A stretch of 64,000 bases of DNA from Eublepharis macularius (lineage: Eukaryota > Chordata > Lepidosauria > Squamata > Eublepharidae), in NCBI RefSeq assembly GCF_028583425.1, contig NC_072800.1, forward strand, positions 9,065,001 through 9,129,000. Direction: 5' to 3'. Below the pieces are notes generated by a model. The model had not been told where the DNA came from. It saw only the letters and a list, made by a program, of their open reading frames with translations, and made no database searches. The translations under genes were made by a program, and so were the position numbers. Below are positions 44,101-53,475 of this stretch, piece by piece (positions within the stretch are counted from its first letter, which is position 1; every line of letters begins with the position of its first letter).

Positions 44101-46856
44101 CAAATACACAGAGGGCTGGTTCACACCATGTTTAAAAATCCATTAAAAATCTGTTCACAAGTGTTGCAATCTGCATACATCATGTAAGTCAGACAAAACT
44201 GTATAATTTTGCAAGTTTTACTATTCTGTTAGATACTGGAAGGGACACTGAAGCCTCCCCCCATATGAAAATCTAATCCAGCAGCTCCTCTCATTCTGAT
44301 ATTTCATAGCCTTTGCCAACATGCTTTCAAGCATGTCTTTGTAAACATGAAGACTAGAAACTTAAGGAAAGCTAATTTTCTTGGCTGAATCCTTCAGCCA
44401 CAATTGCATCCTGCAGGTCTTTACTGCAAACATCCCGCACTCGTGACATGGAGCCAAGTGATGCAGTCCCAGACTCGAAGGTACTCTAGCATCGGATTAG
44501 TGTGTGGCACCCTGCAGCACGGGTCTGCTGTATACGTTTCTTAGAAACTCCGTATTCCACAAGAACACTTCAGATGCAATAGCTAAGGAGTCCTGGATGG
44601 CATTTGTTTCTGTGACAGATACTTTGATGGGTTTGGTTACCTTTTGGAATTGCAAGAAGAGGAAACGAAAGAGAGCTTAAATTCAACTAAGGTTTTTTTT
44701 AGTACAGTTCACTTTTATATCTGGTCCTGATGGAAAATGCACAAGACTCTAGACTGTGATGAACCTGTATTGTTTTGCCAGATATGATCAAACTGCCCCT
44801 GTTATCCTATAAGTACCAGGCTTAGCAAGGGTAGAATTAACTTTTCCCTAAAAATAAGCAACATACAATTGGTAGGAGGGCCCAGGAATGCTGACACACT
44901 TGGTTCCTCAGCTTTAGAGCACTCCAGTCTGCCTGCTCTACTTCCCTCCCGCCAGCTCCAATGCTTCAGTGAAAACAAGAATATAGTATTGGGGTTTAGG
45001 GGGTTTAGGTTTCTTGTTCCTAAAAGTTCTGGTTTAAAACCCATTTAAGGTCTTGTTTTAAGGTCTTACGACTATCTAAAAAATGATGGAAACGATTTAA
45101 GATGTTCTCCTTCCAGGAACACAAGAGTAAACTACCATTGCAGAAGTCTGATACCTTTATTTTAAGTGTTGTGTTAAATTGGGTCATCTGAAAGCCACTT
45201 ACCATGACCCCTGAACTGTATGACTGCTATACTTTTCTATCCTGTGGCAAGGCAATGTGTTCAGCCTGGCAAAGGAAGTCAAGTTCCTAGCATCCTTAAC
45301 TGTTGCTAGCCTAACATTTTGTTTGTTGACATTCCTTCTGACCTTGGTATGCCATAAAGTTTCTGAATCAAGTCAGTGATACTTGCAGGTTCCTGTCTCT
45401 TCAGTGTTTCATGTGCAATTGATTGTTAAGCCTTAATCATGAACAGGCTAAGCCATAACATTATTCTCACGCTCTTAGGTTAGAAGTGAACCAGAACAGG
45501 ACTGCATTCACAACCCTGTATGTAGGGTTGAATTAAAGTAACATTTATTCTGGATAGTAGAAATACATTGTTTCTGTGTAGGTATTGTTGAGGATCAGAC
45601 ATCAAAAGAAGCAAAATAAAGTAGCCAAAGGTTGATTCCTGGTATGTCCTAAAATCAATAGTTTTTGAACAGTTGCAGAAAAACATTTCCTTGGAAACTT
45701 GGAAAAAGCTCAGTGAGAACCTTTGTGAACTGAGTGAATCCCTAAAACGTGCTCCAGAATCCTTTGTAACGCTTACGGCTTCTGTGGCAGATACGCAGGG
45801 GCTCCAAGGCAGAAGCACATGGAAAATTTCCCCAGAGATACCCAGTCTGAGTCCTGCTGCCTTTTCCTGGACGTGGACATTCGGCCAGACCTACCTTTTA
45901 AGAATCTGCTCTCCGAAAGGACAGAATGAGCAACTGAGGGGATGGAGTGTGTGTGTTTAAAAACCTGTCTCCATAGGCAGTGGAGAGGACCTTGACCAGT
46001 GGTACAAGTTTAAATTGACCTCCCTTAGTTCACAGTGTTTCTGAAGAGCCATAAGGCTTTCCACAAAGATACAAAATCACACGTGAGCGGATGGCTCGGT
46101 TGAAAAATCCTGTAGAATTTTAATACAGATGCATTTTTTCCAGATAATGGCTCCAGAGAAACACAGTCTGCTTAAGCTGGGGAAGAGAGAGGACTGCTTA
46201 CAGAAATGCCTCCTAGAGAGTGCTTTCCATATAGTACTTTTAATCCTGGGTATAATTTTTTTAAATAAAATATGTCGGGGGGGGGGTGGTCTGTAAGAGT
46301 GGAAAGGTAGCAGGTCCACAACATGATATGCCCCCTTGGAAACAAATGTGGCCAATCTGGAAGTGCTGTGGAAGCACAGGAGGAGGCCTCCATAGGAACT
46401 GTGGGGCTGACTGAGAAGGTGGCTGCAGCTCCCCATGGAGGCAGCCTTGGTAGTGACTTATCTGGGCACTGGAACACCAGAGCCTTGCAGAGGTGCTCAG
46501 CTGCTATTTGCCCCCCGTCTCCACCTGCCGCTCATGCCTCCATGATGCTCATACGTAAGAAACAGCAGTTGTGTGAGCATTTCCTCATAAAAACCGGTCC
46601 CCCTTCAAGAACTGTTTCACTTGGCACCCTGTTTTCCCGGAGCATGACCACCGTATTCTTATCTTGCCCTAGTGAATGCTTCCGCCGTGTTGAGCAGCTG
46701 CGTGACCGCCAGGATATCATGAGAGAGAAGCTGAAGGAGGTGATGCGCCTGAGTGCCACCCAAGCCAAAGAGGATGAAGATCTTGGCAGTGAGGATGAAG
46801 GGGAGCTGCAGGATTTGCTCTCTCAGGACTGGAGAGCAAAAGGGACTTTGTTGTAG
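25607..46856 (+). CDS. ZNF830: ZNF830 (CCDC16) zinc-finger protein, ten-exon gene with a U12 intron
   Basis: ZNF830 is a nuclear C2H2/U1-type zinc-finger protein with a C-terminal coiled coil, linked to pre-mRNA splicing and genome stability (family knowledge). Joining 25607-25746, 26901-27000, 29159-29276, 30404-30437, 33819-34054, 36274-36370, 36673-36736, 42208-42288, 43643-43719 and 46673-46856 gives 1131 nt, 376 residues plus TAG, against 372 in human. Visible parts: QEELRRLM at the N-terminus, zinc finger [20 protein letters not shown] then KQH, an acidic stretch [49 protein letters not shown], the coiled coil from [10 protein letters not shown], and the end [11 protein letters not shown]. 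Intron 1 is AT-AC (U12) and intron 7 is GC-AG; the others are GT-AG. The start at 25607 has G at -3 and +4; an upstream in-frame ATG at 25571 has a weak context and would add 12 residues. The gene is intronless in human and mouse. Confidence 0.95.
25747..26900 (+). other. ZNF830 intron 1, AT-AC minor-spliceosome (U12-type) intron
   Basis: The intron starts ATATCCTGAC (U12 AT-AC consensus ATATCCTT) and ends TTCTTTAACTGAAATTTTTAC. Only this cut restores the conserved [17 protein letters not shown] junction. The 5' half continues the CpG island; around 26384-26430 there is a short fragment of a dispersed repeat tail. No other feature is visible. Confidence 0.88.
26880..26889 (+). promoter_or_regulatory. 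U12 branch-point sequence
   Basis: TTCTTTAACT matches the U12 branch consensus TTCCTTAAC(Y) at nearly every base. The branch adenosines at 26886-26887 are 13-14 nt upstream of the last intron base, within the narrow spacing the minor spliceosome uses. Confidence 0.85.
26901..27000 (+). CDS. ZNF830: ZNF830 exon 2 (zinc finger)
   Basis: Starts ATATAATAG after the terminal AC of the U12 intron and encodes [20 protein letters not shown] then [13 protein letters not shown]. The Cys2-His2 spacing is that of U1/matrin-type fingers. Donor GTGAGA, phase 0. Confidence 0.95.
27727..27968 (+). repeat. Sauria-type SINE
   Basis: tRNA-like head (GTAGTGTTTAAGAGCAGCAG, GGTTTGATTCTCC), body with CCTTCGATCAGTCACAGCTC and CAGCCCCACCCACATCACAG, and the BovB-like tail GGGCAGTATATAAATCAAAT. 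In ZNF830 intron 2. Confidence 0.85.
28698..29128 (-). mobile_element. LINE reverse-transcriptase fragment (Jockey group)
   Basis: The minus strand encodes [42 protein letters not shown] and KFADD, the central reverse-transcriptase motifs, with a frame change and a few differences from intact copies. Only about 430 bp is present. Its upstream end lies about 30 nt before ZNF830 exon 3. Confidence 0.85.
29159..29276 (+). CDS. ZNF830: ZNF830 exon 3
   Basis: Acceptor CTCCCCAG. It encodes [20 protein letters not shown] then [20 protein letters not shown], aligned with human KVAELKGAKEASQG and SVKRKAPDADDQDVKRAKA; it includes basic clusters KRK and KKRK. Donor GTATAG, phase 1. Confidence 0.92.
29468..29665 (+). 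repeat. 5S-rRNA-derived SINE
   Basis: CCCAATCTCATCAGATCCCA, GAAGCTAAGCAGGGTCGGCC and TTGGATGGGAGACCTCC follow 5S rRNA closely, then comes the SINE body with GCAATGGCACACCACCTCTG. In ZNF830 intron 3. Confidence 0.85.
29809..30050 (+). repeat. tRNA-derived SINE
   Basis: Head GTGTGGTGTAGTGGTAAGAG and TATCGGCCTAGGATCTGG, body with GGGTGACCGTGAGGCAGTCA and CCTACCTCACAGGGTTATTG, tail GGGTAAAAGTGAAGCAAATA. Confidence 0.8.
30257..30280. repeat. (TC)n microsatellite
   Basis: About ten TC units, just upstream of ZNF830 exon 4 (about 125 nt). Confidence 0.9.
30404..30437 (+). CDS. ZNF830: ZNF830 exon 4 (34-nt microexon)
   Basis: Acceptor TTTTTCAG, donor GTAAGC; phases 1 in and 2 out fit both neighbours and give [12 protein letters not shown]. 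Similarity to human here is weak, so the call rests on splice sites, phase, and the following LPADFF start of exon 5. Confidence 0.75.
31180..31990. repeat. 58-bp GC-rich minisatellite
   Basis: About 11-13 tandem units with a spacing of 57-58 bp, for example TCTGGAGGAGGCATCGCAGC starting at 31301 and 31359. Typical unit parts are CTGCCTTTCCCCGGCCCCTC and GGAAAGAGCCGCAGCAGGCG. Units drift towards the right end and finish in a GGA run (31974-31998). Frames stay open on both strands because the period and composition avoid stops; not a gene. Confidence 0.9.
32887..33005. repeat. Palindromic repeat family, half copy
   Basis: TCCAGAGGAGTTAGCCGTGT then TAGTCTGTAGTTGCAAAATA and AACTTTATTGAGGCGTAAGC; one arm of the family seen whole at 18553. 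Confidence 0.7.
33076..33171. mobile_element. hAT-like terminal segment
   Basis: CGCTCACAACTTGCACGTTG, TGGATTTCTGGCTCACAACA and CTTAGAGGGAAC match the end of a reptile hAT family whose canonical end is TTAGAGGGAACACTG. A possible partner end is CAGGGTTCCCGCGAAC at about 31094; similar but not identical flanks (GTCCACAC and TCCACACA) make the pairing uncertain. Confidence 0.4.
33819..34054 (+). CDS. ZNF830: ZNF830 exon 5 (acidic region)
   Basis: Acceptor TCCTTAG, donor GTAATC. It encodes [20 protein letters not shown] then [16 protein letters not shown], the acidic stretch equivalent to human LLPDYEDEEEEE. This part of the protein is low in complexity and poorly conserved. Confidence 0.9.
34463..34875. 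repeat. Unclassified repeat starting ATAGGGATGTGCA
   Basis: The ATAGGGATGTGCAATTTGGG start and the TTCGGTATTCGGTAAAAATT core resemble a dispersed squamate element. The element may run on past the Sauria SINE to about 35770; the far end was not identified. Confidence 0.35.
34876..35126 (+). repeat. Sauria-type SINE, full length
   Basis: From GAGAGCCAGTTTGGTGTAGT through GGGTTTGATTCCCCACTCCT and CTTGGGCTAGTCACAGCTCT to the BovB-like GGGCGGTATATAAATCGAAT and GTTGTTGTTG. The best-preserved Sauria SINE in the window, so probably the youngest. Confidence 0.92.
36274..36370 (+). CDS. ZNF830: ZNF830 exon 6
   Basis: Acceptor TTCTTGCAG, donor GTAAAG. It encodes [20 protein letters not shown] and [12 protein letters not shown], matching human HSGSIEKAEIHEKVVER. 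Phase 1 in, phase 2 out. Confidence 0.94.
36673..36736 (+). CDS. ZNF830: ZNF830 exon 7, followed by a GC donor
   Basis: Acceptor TTTTCAG. It encodes [20 protein letters not shown] then AK, almost identical to human. The exon ends AAG and the intron starts GCAAGT, the strong form of a GC donor; the next exon starts VRKVD exactly as human DARVRKVD requires. Confidence 0.95.
37183..38751. mobile_element. hAT-type element, 1569 bp, with 8-bp target duplication
   Basis: Ends GAGGGGTGGCCACACTTGCT and ATTTGGCCAACCCTG are inverted repeats (canonical CAGGGGTGGCCAAA). The flanks are exact 8-bp repeats CTCTATAG at 37175-37182 and 38752-38759. The subterminal GAGCCACATAGAATAAA and GAAGAGCCGCATGCAGCTTG are family hallmarks. 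There is no transposase; the interior is replaced by a purine tract and GC-rich DNA. Confidence 0.9.
37533..38155 (+). repeat. Purine-rich (GGAAAGA/GACATGGAAAGAAGGAAG) tract
   Basis: About 620 nt almost entirely A and G on the + strand, built of GGAAG, GAAAG and ACATGGAAAGAAGGAAG units with interruptions. The complementary strand gives long Phe/Leu/Ser-rich frames (up to 420 codons) that are artefacts of the composition. Confidence 0.95.
42208..42288 (+). CDS. ZNF830: ZNF830 exon 8
   Basis: 81 nt in phase 0, acceptor TTCTTAG, donor GTAAGT. It encodes [20 protein letters not shown] and AMRQVST, one of the most conserved blocks of the protein. Confidence 0.96.
42289..43642. other. ZNF830 intron 8
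   Basis: Nothing recognised besides short low-complexity runs; a C-rich block at 43505-43515. Confidence 0.5.
43643..43719 (+). CDS. ZNF830: ZNF830 exon 9
   Basis: Acceptor GAGTTAG, donor GTAAGT, phase 2 out. It encodes [20 protein letters not shown] then EIDEQ, the start of the C-terminal coiled coil. Confidence 0.96.
43720..46672. other. ZNF830 intron 9
   Basis: AT-rich, repeat-poor DNA. Open frames here (for example 46323-46672 leading into the last exon) are intronic read-through, not coding. Confidence 0.5.
46673..46856 (+). CDS. ZNF830: ZNF830 terminal exon
   Basis: Acceptor TTGCCCTAG. It encodes [20 protein letters not shown] through [20 protein letters not shown] and RAKGTLL, then TAG. 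Human ends [17 protein letters not shown]. Confidence 0.97.
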
Positions 46857-48189
46857 CTCCTTGCTAAAGGGAGATCATCTCCTGAGCAATATGACTCGCT
46901 GATCAAGTGGCAGCGTTTCAGTATTTATTGTAAAATGTGTTAACAAGCTTAAAATAGAAAAAAGCAAATGTAAAAATTGTACAATATAAATTTTTATAAA
47001 GTCAGATTTAGCTTTCCTATTAAAATCCATAGAAAATGTGCATTTCCTCTATTAATTGAATGAAGCATGTGATGTATCAGTTGAAAGCCCATCAGTGGGT
47101 TTGTTTTGGTTGGCCCCTGCTGAGCACAATCCTGACGCTTCCTTGGCTGTACCAAGCCGTTGATGGGACTGTGCTACAGATTGGGGGGGGGGGTCTGTGG
47201 TCCCTCCTTTCTCTTGGAAGACAAAATTCCATTTTCTGGCCTTAATCATGTCTGCCCCGACATTAACCAGGGCTCCTTCACCAGGATTTGAAAGTAGGTC
47301 CTGGGGACCAAACAGTTGCATAGTCTAGCATGGTAGAATTTCTGACTTCCATGTTCTGTCAGACTCTTCCAGTTTTAAAAGTGACTTGCCAGAGCCCATT
47401 CAAGGTATTGAATTTCTTTGTGTGCCCATGCTGCTGGTAGTTGGGTCCTGGAAGAGATGCCAGTTACCTTCTGTGCCCGCCAATGGCAGGAAGTGAGCCA
47501 GGGTCCCCAGAAAACTGGCCCCAGGCTTCCTGTTTGGCATGGGGAATTGCTGTTGGGGGAAACTGGTCTAAAATCTCCTTGTTACAGTCCTGTAGAACCT
47601 GACTAGTTCTGAGTCTTCTCCCTTCCGAGACACATACCAAACCTATTTTGGAGTCTTAGGTTTACTGACTGATCACTAGGATGCTGACATCATCACTGTA
47701 ATACATCTAGCCGTGTTCAGTTGCTGAACACTTCTCTCTAATGGATTTCCAAGTACTTAGCTGCTGAGTGATGCTGGCTATCAAGTGGAGTCTATGGAAC
47801 ACCTGTATTTCATCCTGGATGCGGTATTTTTCCTACGTTTGTTTGTGTGGTCAAAACAACTGTGATCAGATTCCATGGTGCAAGGAATGAAAAATGTTGC
47901 TAAATGAAATACTTCTGCATAATTTAAAGGTCCTTAATTTATAAGCAGAAATCCATTTCTTGTAATGGTCAGCTTTGTTGTCAACCTGCACAATAATGAG
48001 AGTTTCATTTTCAAGCATTTTAGACATATCAACTCTGAGCTGGGATTTGGGGGGCACAGAAAATGTGAAACGGTTTGTTCTGCACAGCATCCAACCATAT
48101 ATTAATATTTTCATGTAGGCTTTGGGAGAATGTTAATATGGTCGCAGAATCAGCAAGGCTAATAAAGCAGGCAGAAAAGCCAATGGCAC
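46857..48189. other. ZNF830 3' UTR and spacer
   Basis: The first 170 nt or so is AT-rich 3' UTR. The rest shows nothing recognisable; a poly-G run lies at 47182-47192. Confidence 0.5.
47019..47024 (+). terminator. ATTAAA polyadenylation signal, likely ZNF830
   Basis: ATTAAA lies 163 nt after the ZNF830 stop in an AT-rich 3' UTR, with a GT-rich stretch about 60-70 nt further on. Confidence 0.45.
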
Positions 48190-49600
48190 AAGTAGGAAAA
48201 ATACGTTTATTCAGATCAAAATTCCCTACGTGTTTTGCCGAGAAGTCTTCAGGGGAATCTACAACACAATATAATGAATATTTATAAGTAAAGAGTTCCC
48301 TTAATTAAAAAATAATTTATGAAAGTTATATAATTGACAACATATACAATTGTATGCAATATTAAATGTATAGTTTAAAAACAACTACTTGGAAAAGCAA
48401 CTGTTTAAAACAGCAAGTGCCTATTTCTTCCTTTGGATTGTTTAACGAGAAGAACAAAAATCTCTTTGAGTACAGCAGAGATAACATAACCTGTATCAAG
48501 TGAGTTCTTGAGACAGATTTAACCCTATTGGAACCAGGGTCTGGAGCTGTTTTATATATGTCTCAGTATAGGATGATGAATTCTCTTTTTTTAATTCAGA
48601 AATTGGTGTAATTCTAGAGACAAGCTTAGCCCTTTTGTAACCAGGGTCTGAAGTCTTCATACCCATTTCACTTCTCTTTTTAGTAGCAGTTTCTCATTTT
48701 GACTGGTTAGTTTTAGGACTGCCCAAAAGGTGAAGCCTGATGGGTCACGATTGTTTTCAACAAAATGTTTGGCCAATGGGATGCATATTCTCTTCAATTT
48801 GATATTACTTCTGTGTTCGGCAATAATATATTCTTACTTGTTTTACCAATATAAAGCAGGGGCAAACAGAGAAGATTGCAGCCTCCTGTACTGAGACATA
48901 TTAAACGGCTTATCTTGCTAAATCATCACTTCTGCACTTGTATTCTCATTGAAAGACTATTTAAAGACAAGGCTGGTAAGATTTGCTTCAACAAAAAATT
49001 AAGCTGTGTTTCAATGTTGAGCCAGAACTCATTTGATACGGTTTCATTATCTAATCTGTACTCAAAAGAAATTCTTGTTCTCTTTTTAAACAATCCAAAG
49101 GAAGGAATAGACAGCTGCTGTTGCTGTTTCGGGTAGTTGTTTTTAAACTGTTAACTGACCATTTGATATTTTTAATTATGGGAATGTTATAATTACAAGC
49201 CCTGTGGCGCAGTGTGGTAAGCTGCAGTACTGCAGCCCAAGCTCTGCTCATGACCTGAGTTCGATCCTGGCAGAAGCCGGGTTCATTCAGGTAGCCAGCT
49301 CAAGGTTGACTCAGCCTTCCATCTTTTCGAGGTCGGTAAAATGAGCACCCAGTTTCCTGGGGGTAAAGTGTAGATGACTGGGGAAGGCAATGGCAAACCA
49401 TCCCATAACAAAAAGTCTGCCAAAAAAACATCGTGGTGTGACGTCCCCCCCATGGGTCAGTAATGACTCAGTGCTTGCACAGGGTACTACCTTTATCTTA
49501 TACTTACAACTATTTATTATATTGTGTTGTAGATTCCCCTGAAAAAGCTTTCTTGGCAAAATGTGTAAAGAGTTTTAATCTAAATAAACATATTTTTTGT
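48190..49600 (-). mobile_element. Penelope-like element remnant with inverted arms and GIY-YIG trace
   Basis: Around 48690-48880 the minus strand encodes AIFSVCPC, YIGKTSK and, in a shifted frame, FVENN..PSGFTFW-like sequence, the GIY-YIG endonuclease signature of vertebrate Penelope-like elements. Arms 48195-48520 and 49030-49600 are inverted copies: GGAATCTACAACACAATATA, AGTTTAAAAACAACTAC and TCCTTTGGATTGTTTAA are shared in opposite orientation, and both outer ends carry the GCGAAACGCGT-like block. The reverse transcriptase is gone. A SINE sits inside the right arm. Confidence 0.65.
49187..49498 (+). repeat. tRNA-derived SINE inserted in the Penelope-like element
   Basis: Head GCCCTGTGGCGCAGTGTGGT with GAGTTCGATCCTGG (box B), body CAAGGTTGACTCAGCCTTCC, GGTCGGTAAAATGAGCACCC and GACTGGGGAAGGCAATGGCA, end GCTTGCACAGGG. 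TTACAA flanks both sides. Confidence 0.85.
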
Positions 49601-50700
49601 ACTTGCACCATCTTTTTTTTTTTGCCTGCTCTTTTATCTCTGTGATTGGTGCAGGCCTCTTACATTCCTTCACAAAAGCAACGGGGTAAATGAGATGAAG
49701 TCTGGCAAAAATCATTTGACATCTTGCTTGACAGTGCTAACCTCCATCTGGAAAGTCGAGTTTGCTCCTTGCTTGGGAGAAAACGGAACGTAATTTTTAC
49801 GGAGATACGGTTGCTGCTCTGAGCTCTAAAGCTTAGCCATACAGGAGAGTCTAAAAGCCCTTCTTTTATCTGACACGCAGGATGCTGATCTAGAGTTTCC
49901 CAGGCAAAGGCTGGATGGGGGGGGGGTTGCTTGAAAAATGATCAGTTCTCTCTTGATTCCCGTCTATCTAATGTTATCTGTAGAGCTGAAGGCAATGACT
50001 GCCATCTGAACTGTCATGCGGCCTCTTGCAAGAGGTTTGTAGTAGGCTCAGTGAAATTTGATTTTTCTCTGGTTGCCAGATTTCCCACTTTGTACCACAA
50101 ACTTGTTACTGTCTATTTCAGAACCAGTTTGCTCCTGTGGTGCAGGAGCTCTGCTCTTTCAGAAACAAGTGACTGAAGGGAGAGAGGGTACGTCGTACCT
50201 CTCTTACAACCCTACCAAGACCCTTCTGTACAAGGAGGGATCAGTCTGTGGAAAAGGTACCATTCTTACTGACTTACAGAATGTGAATCTGACGGGCAAC
50301 TGACAAAGAGGAAGCTTTTAAGTTAGAAGTCCCCCAATCTTGCTGAACTTGTAGGAAACAGGTAGCAGCACCATAAAACAGGCTACAGACCATCGCAAAA
50401 CATTGGGAGGTTCCAAGGCAACCATCTTCCTATGATGAAAGTACCCACAAAGGCCCTCCAATGAGAGGAAAGCCTCTATAACAAACTGTATAATGCTCTT
50501 TCCCAATAATCACTGGGGTCTTAATTGCAATGATGTTAAATCTTTAATTGTTACTGAAGAACAAGCCATGTGTCTATGAACTCAGTGGTGACAAAGTTGC
50601 AAAAATAGTGTTTTAAGTGACAAATCAACAACTCTTTTACAAGCAAAGTTAAAAACACAGTGGTTGCATGTATGCACACAAGTTATGATATTTTTCAAAG
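49601..50700. other. Spacer between ZNF830 and the PCBP-like gene
   Basis: No gene or repeat recognised; a poly-G run at 49918-49926. Confidence 0.5.
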
Positions 50701-51971
50701 TCAGGAAAATGTTTTATTTATAAAAACAGCTCATTTCATTTACTGTCAAATCTGCACAGTAGTTTAAAACACCAACAGCCCCTGCTTCATATAGACCCGC
50801 CTGAGCATGAACACCAATAAATTTCCTTTAAAAAATTATTTTGGCTCCACATCATTGAGCTCAAGAGAGTTAACTCAGAACAGTGATGAAAAGCAACATA
50901 GGAGTGAGGAAGCCCAGTTGCTTTGCGAGTAAAAGTATTTATTTTTGAGATCTCAGAATAATCAAGTTAGAAATGGTAGCTATTTCCTCTGCCGATTAGT
51001 CCATAGAAAGCATGGTCTCAGGGGGTTTGGGAAAGTCCTGTCAGGCAGTTCATGCCCTAGAGCATGCTGGGACACATTACTTCAGAAGAGAGCCTGAAAT
51101 GCAGGAACAAAAATCAGGGGGAGACCCTAAAAAAACTTCTTACCATTAAAAACAAAACACAAATATACTGAAAAAACAGCAAGTTCAAACAAATCATTTT
51201 TTTTTAAAACTTCAGTTATAAAATCAGTTACAGTAGATCTGAACAATTTTACAGCAGGTTTTCAGAGCTGTGAAATACCCGAGGTACCTTGACAGTATTT
51301 CCCATCAACCCCCCGCCCCCCTTCAGTATATACAAACGAGCCCGTTTTGGTTAAGTGCAAATTGGTTGTAATGGCAGTTCTGTGATCAGTTACAGTGACG
51401 AAACTTAGTGCAAAGGGACTAAGTAGAGAAAGGGGGAAAGAAAAACGAGAGTACAGATGTGACACAAGATATGGAAATAGTACTTAGCCCTAGACATTTA
51501 AACAACAAACTCTTAAATATTTTTTGTAGGTATTGCATTTGCATTCTGTTCAATTCCCCGTTAAAGCTTTTTGTCCAAGGAGTGCAAAAGTGGATGAACA
51601 TGGCAGGATTGCTGAAGTTTGAAACAGTGTGAGAAAAACAATATTGCGTTGTGGAGCCGGTGTCAAAGCAAGGTAAAGGAAAAATAAAAAGTGAATGGAC
51701 AACAGAAAACGTGATTTTCAGATACCCGCCAACCACACACACAAACTAGTTCCAACAGCTAGTTACCAGCCACTAGATCTCCAAGGCTGTGGTGGCGGCT
51801 TGCAGTTAGAAGTCCTTCCATTGCTAAAACTTTCCCTGGTGGCTCGTTCTGGCATGCCAATTGCCTGCTGCTGATATCTGGATATAGAAGGAGGTGGTTT
51901 GTTTATCTTGGAAGTGCAGCTGCCATTGCTACAGCCATATTTTAAAGGGAATAGACTTGCTGTTGACCTGA

Positions 51972-52150
51972 CCTAGGAGGCCAGGGCTAACCTGAACTCA
52001 TCAGATCCAGGAAGCTAAGCAGGGTTGGCTGTGGTTACTGCTTGGATGGGAGGCCACCAAGGAAGAGCAGACTTGTTATGTAGAGGAAATCAAAGACAAA
52101 CCAGCAGGGGTCGCCATAAGTCAGCTATGACTTGATGGCACTCCATCAGC
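51972..52150 (+). repeat. 5S-rRNA-derived SINE
   Basis: AACTCATCAGATCCAGGAAG, CTAAGCAGGGTTGGCTGTGG and TGGATGGGAGGCCACCAAGG, then the body ending TCAGCTATGACTTGATGGCA. Confidence 0.85.
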
Positions 52151-53284
52151 AAACCTACAGCCAGAGCAACGGACAAGTAGCAGTATCTGCTGCAGACTGA
52201 GGGAGTCAGTGTGGTAGTCTCACCCCTTCCCCCCAAGTTTCTACCTACCCTTTCTGTGTCAACTGTTCTACCGAAGACTTGCTGGGCCCTGCCGGAGAGT
52301 TTGAAGATGGGCACATTCTTGGGTGTGCACCCCTGTCACAGGGACTGCTGAGCCTGCACATTGCCCCAGTTGAACCATGCATGCACCCGCGAATGTAACC
52401 ATCTTCTCCTGTGGTCACAGAGTGGGCAAGCTGCCTTTGGGGGCAGCCTCTTATTGAGAGCCAGAGTGGTGTAGGCCTAGAGAGAGCTGAGTTGGCATCC
52501 TTCCAGTGACTGATCACTGGGGTAATCTTGGGCTAGTGACTCATTCGGCCAAATCTATCCCTTCCCCCACAGGGGTGTCTATGAATGGAGCAGGGGGTAG
52601 GGGAACTACCTCTGCTACCCAAAGCTCCGTGGAAGGAGAGCGGAAGCAGGACATCCCTGAGGAACTCGAGTTCCGTGAATGCAATTTGAAAACTTCAGAT
52701 ATCTGTAAAAGAAGCTCATGAAAACCTGAGTATTTGGACCTGTGGTTTGTTGGTGTCAGCAGGCAGAGGCACAGCTGCTCAGCTGTGCTCCGTAGCAGAA
52801 GCACATGCCATCAGGGACCCGACAGACAGGCCAGGATTTACGGAGTGCAGCTTCTCAGCCATCTGCATTCATTACAGAAGCTCCTCCGCAGGACTGACTC
52901 ACCCCTGGGAGATGAACAGAGGCTGCACACCAGCTGTGCACAATCAATTGGCAACTCTAACCGTTAAATCAATTTACCATAATTTTTTTAAAAACTGAAA
53001 GGAATTCCCACATTTTGTAAATGTAACTAAGGAAAAAAGATGTATTTGATGGCTTTTAGTATATATTGGTGCACAAAAAGGTGATCTTAAAAACTATTCC
53101 ATTGACAGCTGAATGCCATTTTTAAAATACCATTTTTAAAATCACAAATTAGTGTTTCACAGTGTGGTTATATTCTCTGAAATGTTGTGGGTGAAAACAA
53201 TAAAAGTTCAGCCAAATTACTCAACTGGCCGTAGGCCATATTAGCTGTGCTAGGAGGAGTGGGCTGAAGCATTTGCAGCTTCAT

Positions 53285-53475
53285 CAATGGCCATTTCCAC
53301 ACTACTCGCCATCAATTGGAACGCCGTAGAATGTTGCGAAAAAAATGCAGAAGATAGCGTTTTCTCGCGTGAGTTTTGTGCCATGTTGCACAAAACTCGT
53401 GCGAGAAAACGCTATCTTCCGTGTTTTTTTCGCAACGTTCCGCAGCGTTCTGATTGATGGTGGTATGGAAACAGC
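53285..53475. mobile_element. Palindromic miniature element (about 190 bp)
   Basis: Near-complete inverted repeat: GGCCATTTCCACACTACTCG against GGTGGTATGGAAACAGCC at the ends, and AAGATAGCGTTTTCTCGCG against GCGAGAAAACGCTATCTTC inside. A loop of about 25 nt around TTTGTGCCATGTTGCACAAA. AAT flanks both ends. No coding capacity. Confidence 0.8.

Noticed and set aside
46323-46672. Upstream part of the open frame that includes the last ZNF830 exon
   Set aside because: A consensus acceptor at 46672 and the exon 9 phase show that coding starts at 46673; the upstream part is intron.
49187-49270. tRNA gene
   Set aside because: Box-B-like sequence is present but the sequence runs into a SINE body and does not form a cloverleaf I could complete; the same holds for the other tRNA-like heads.
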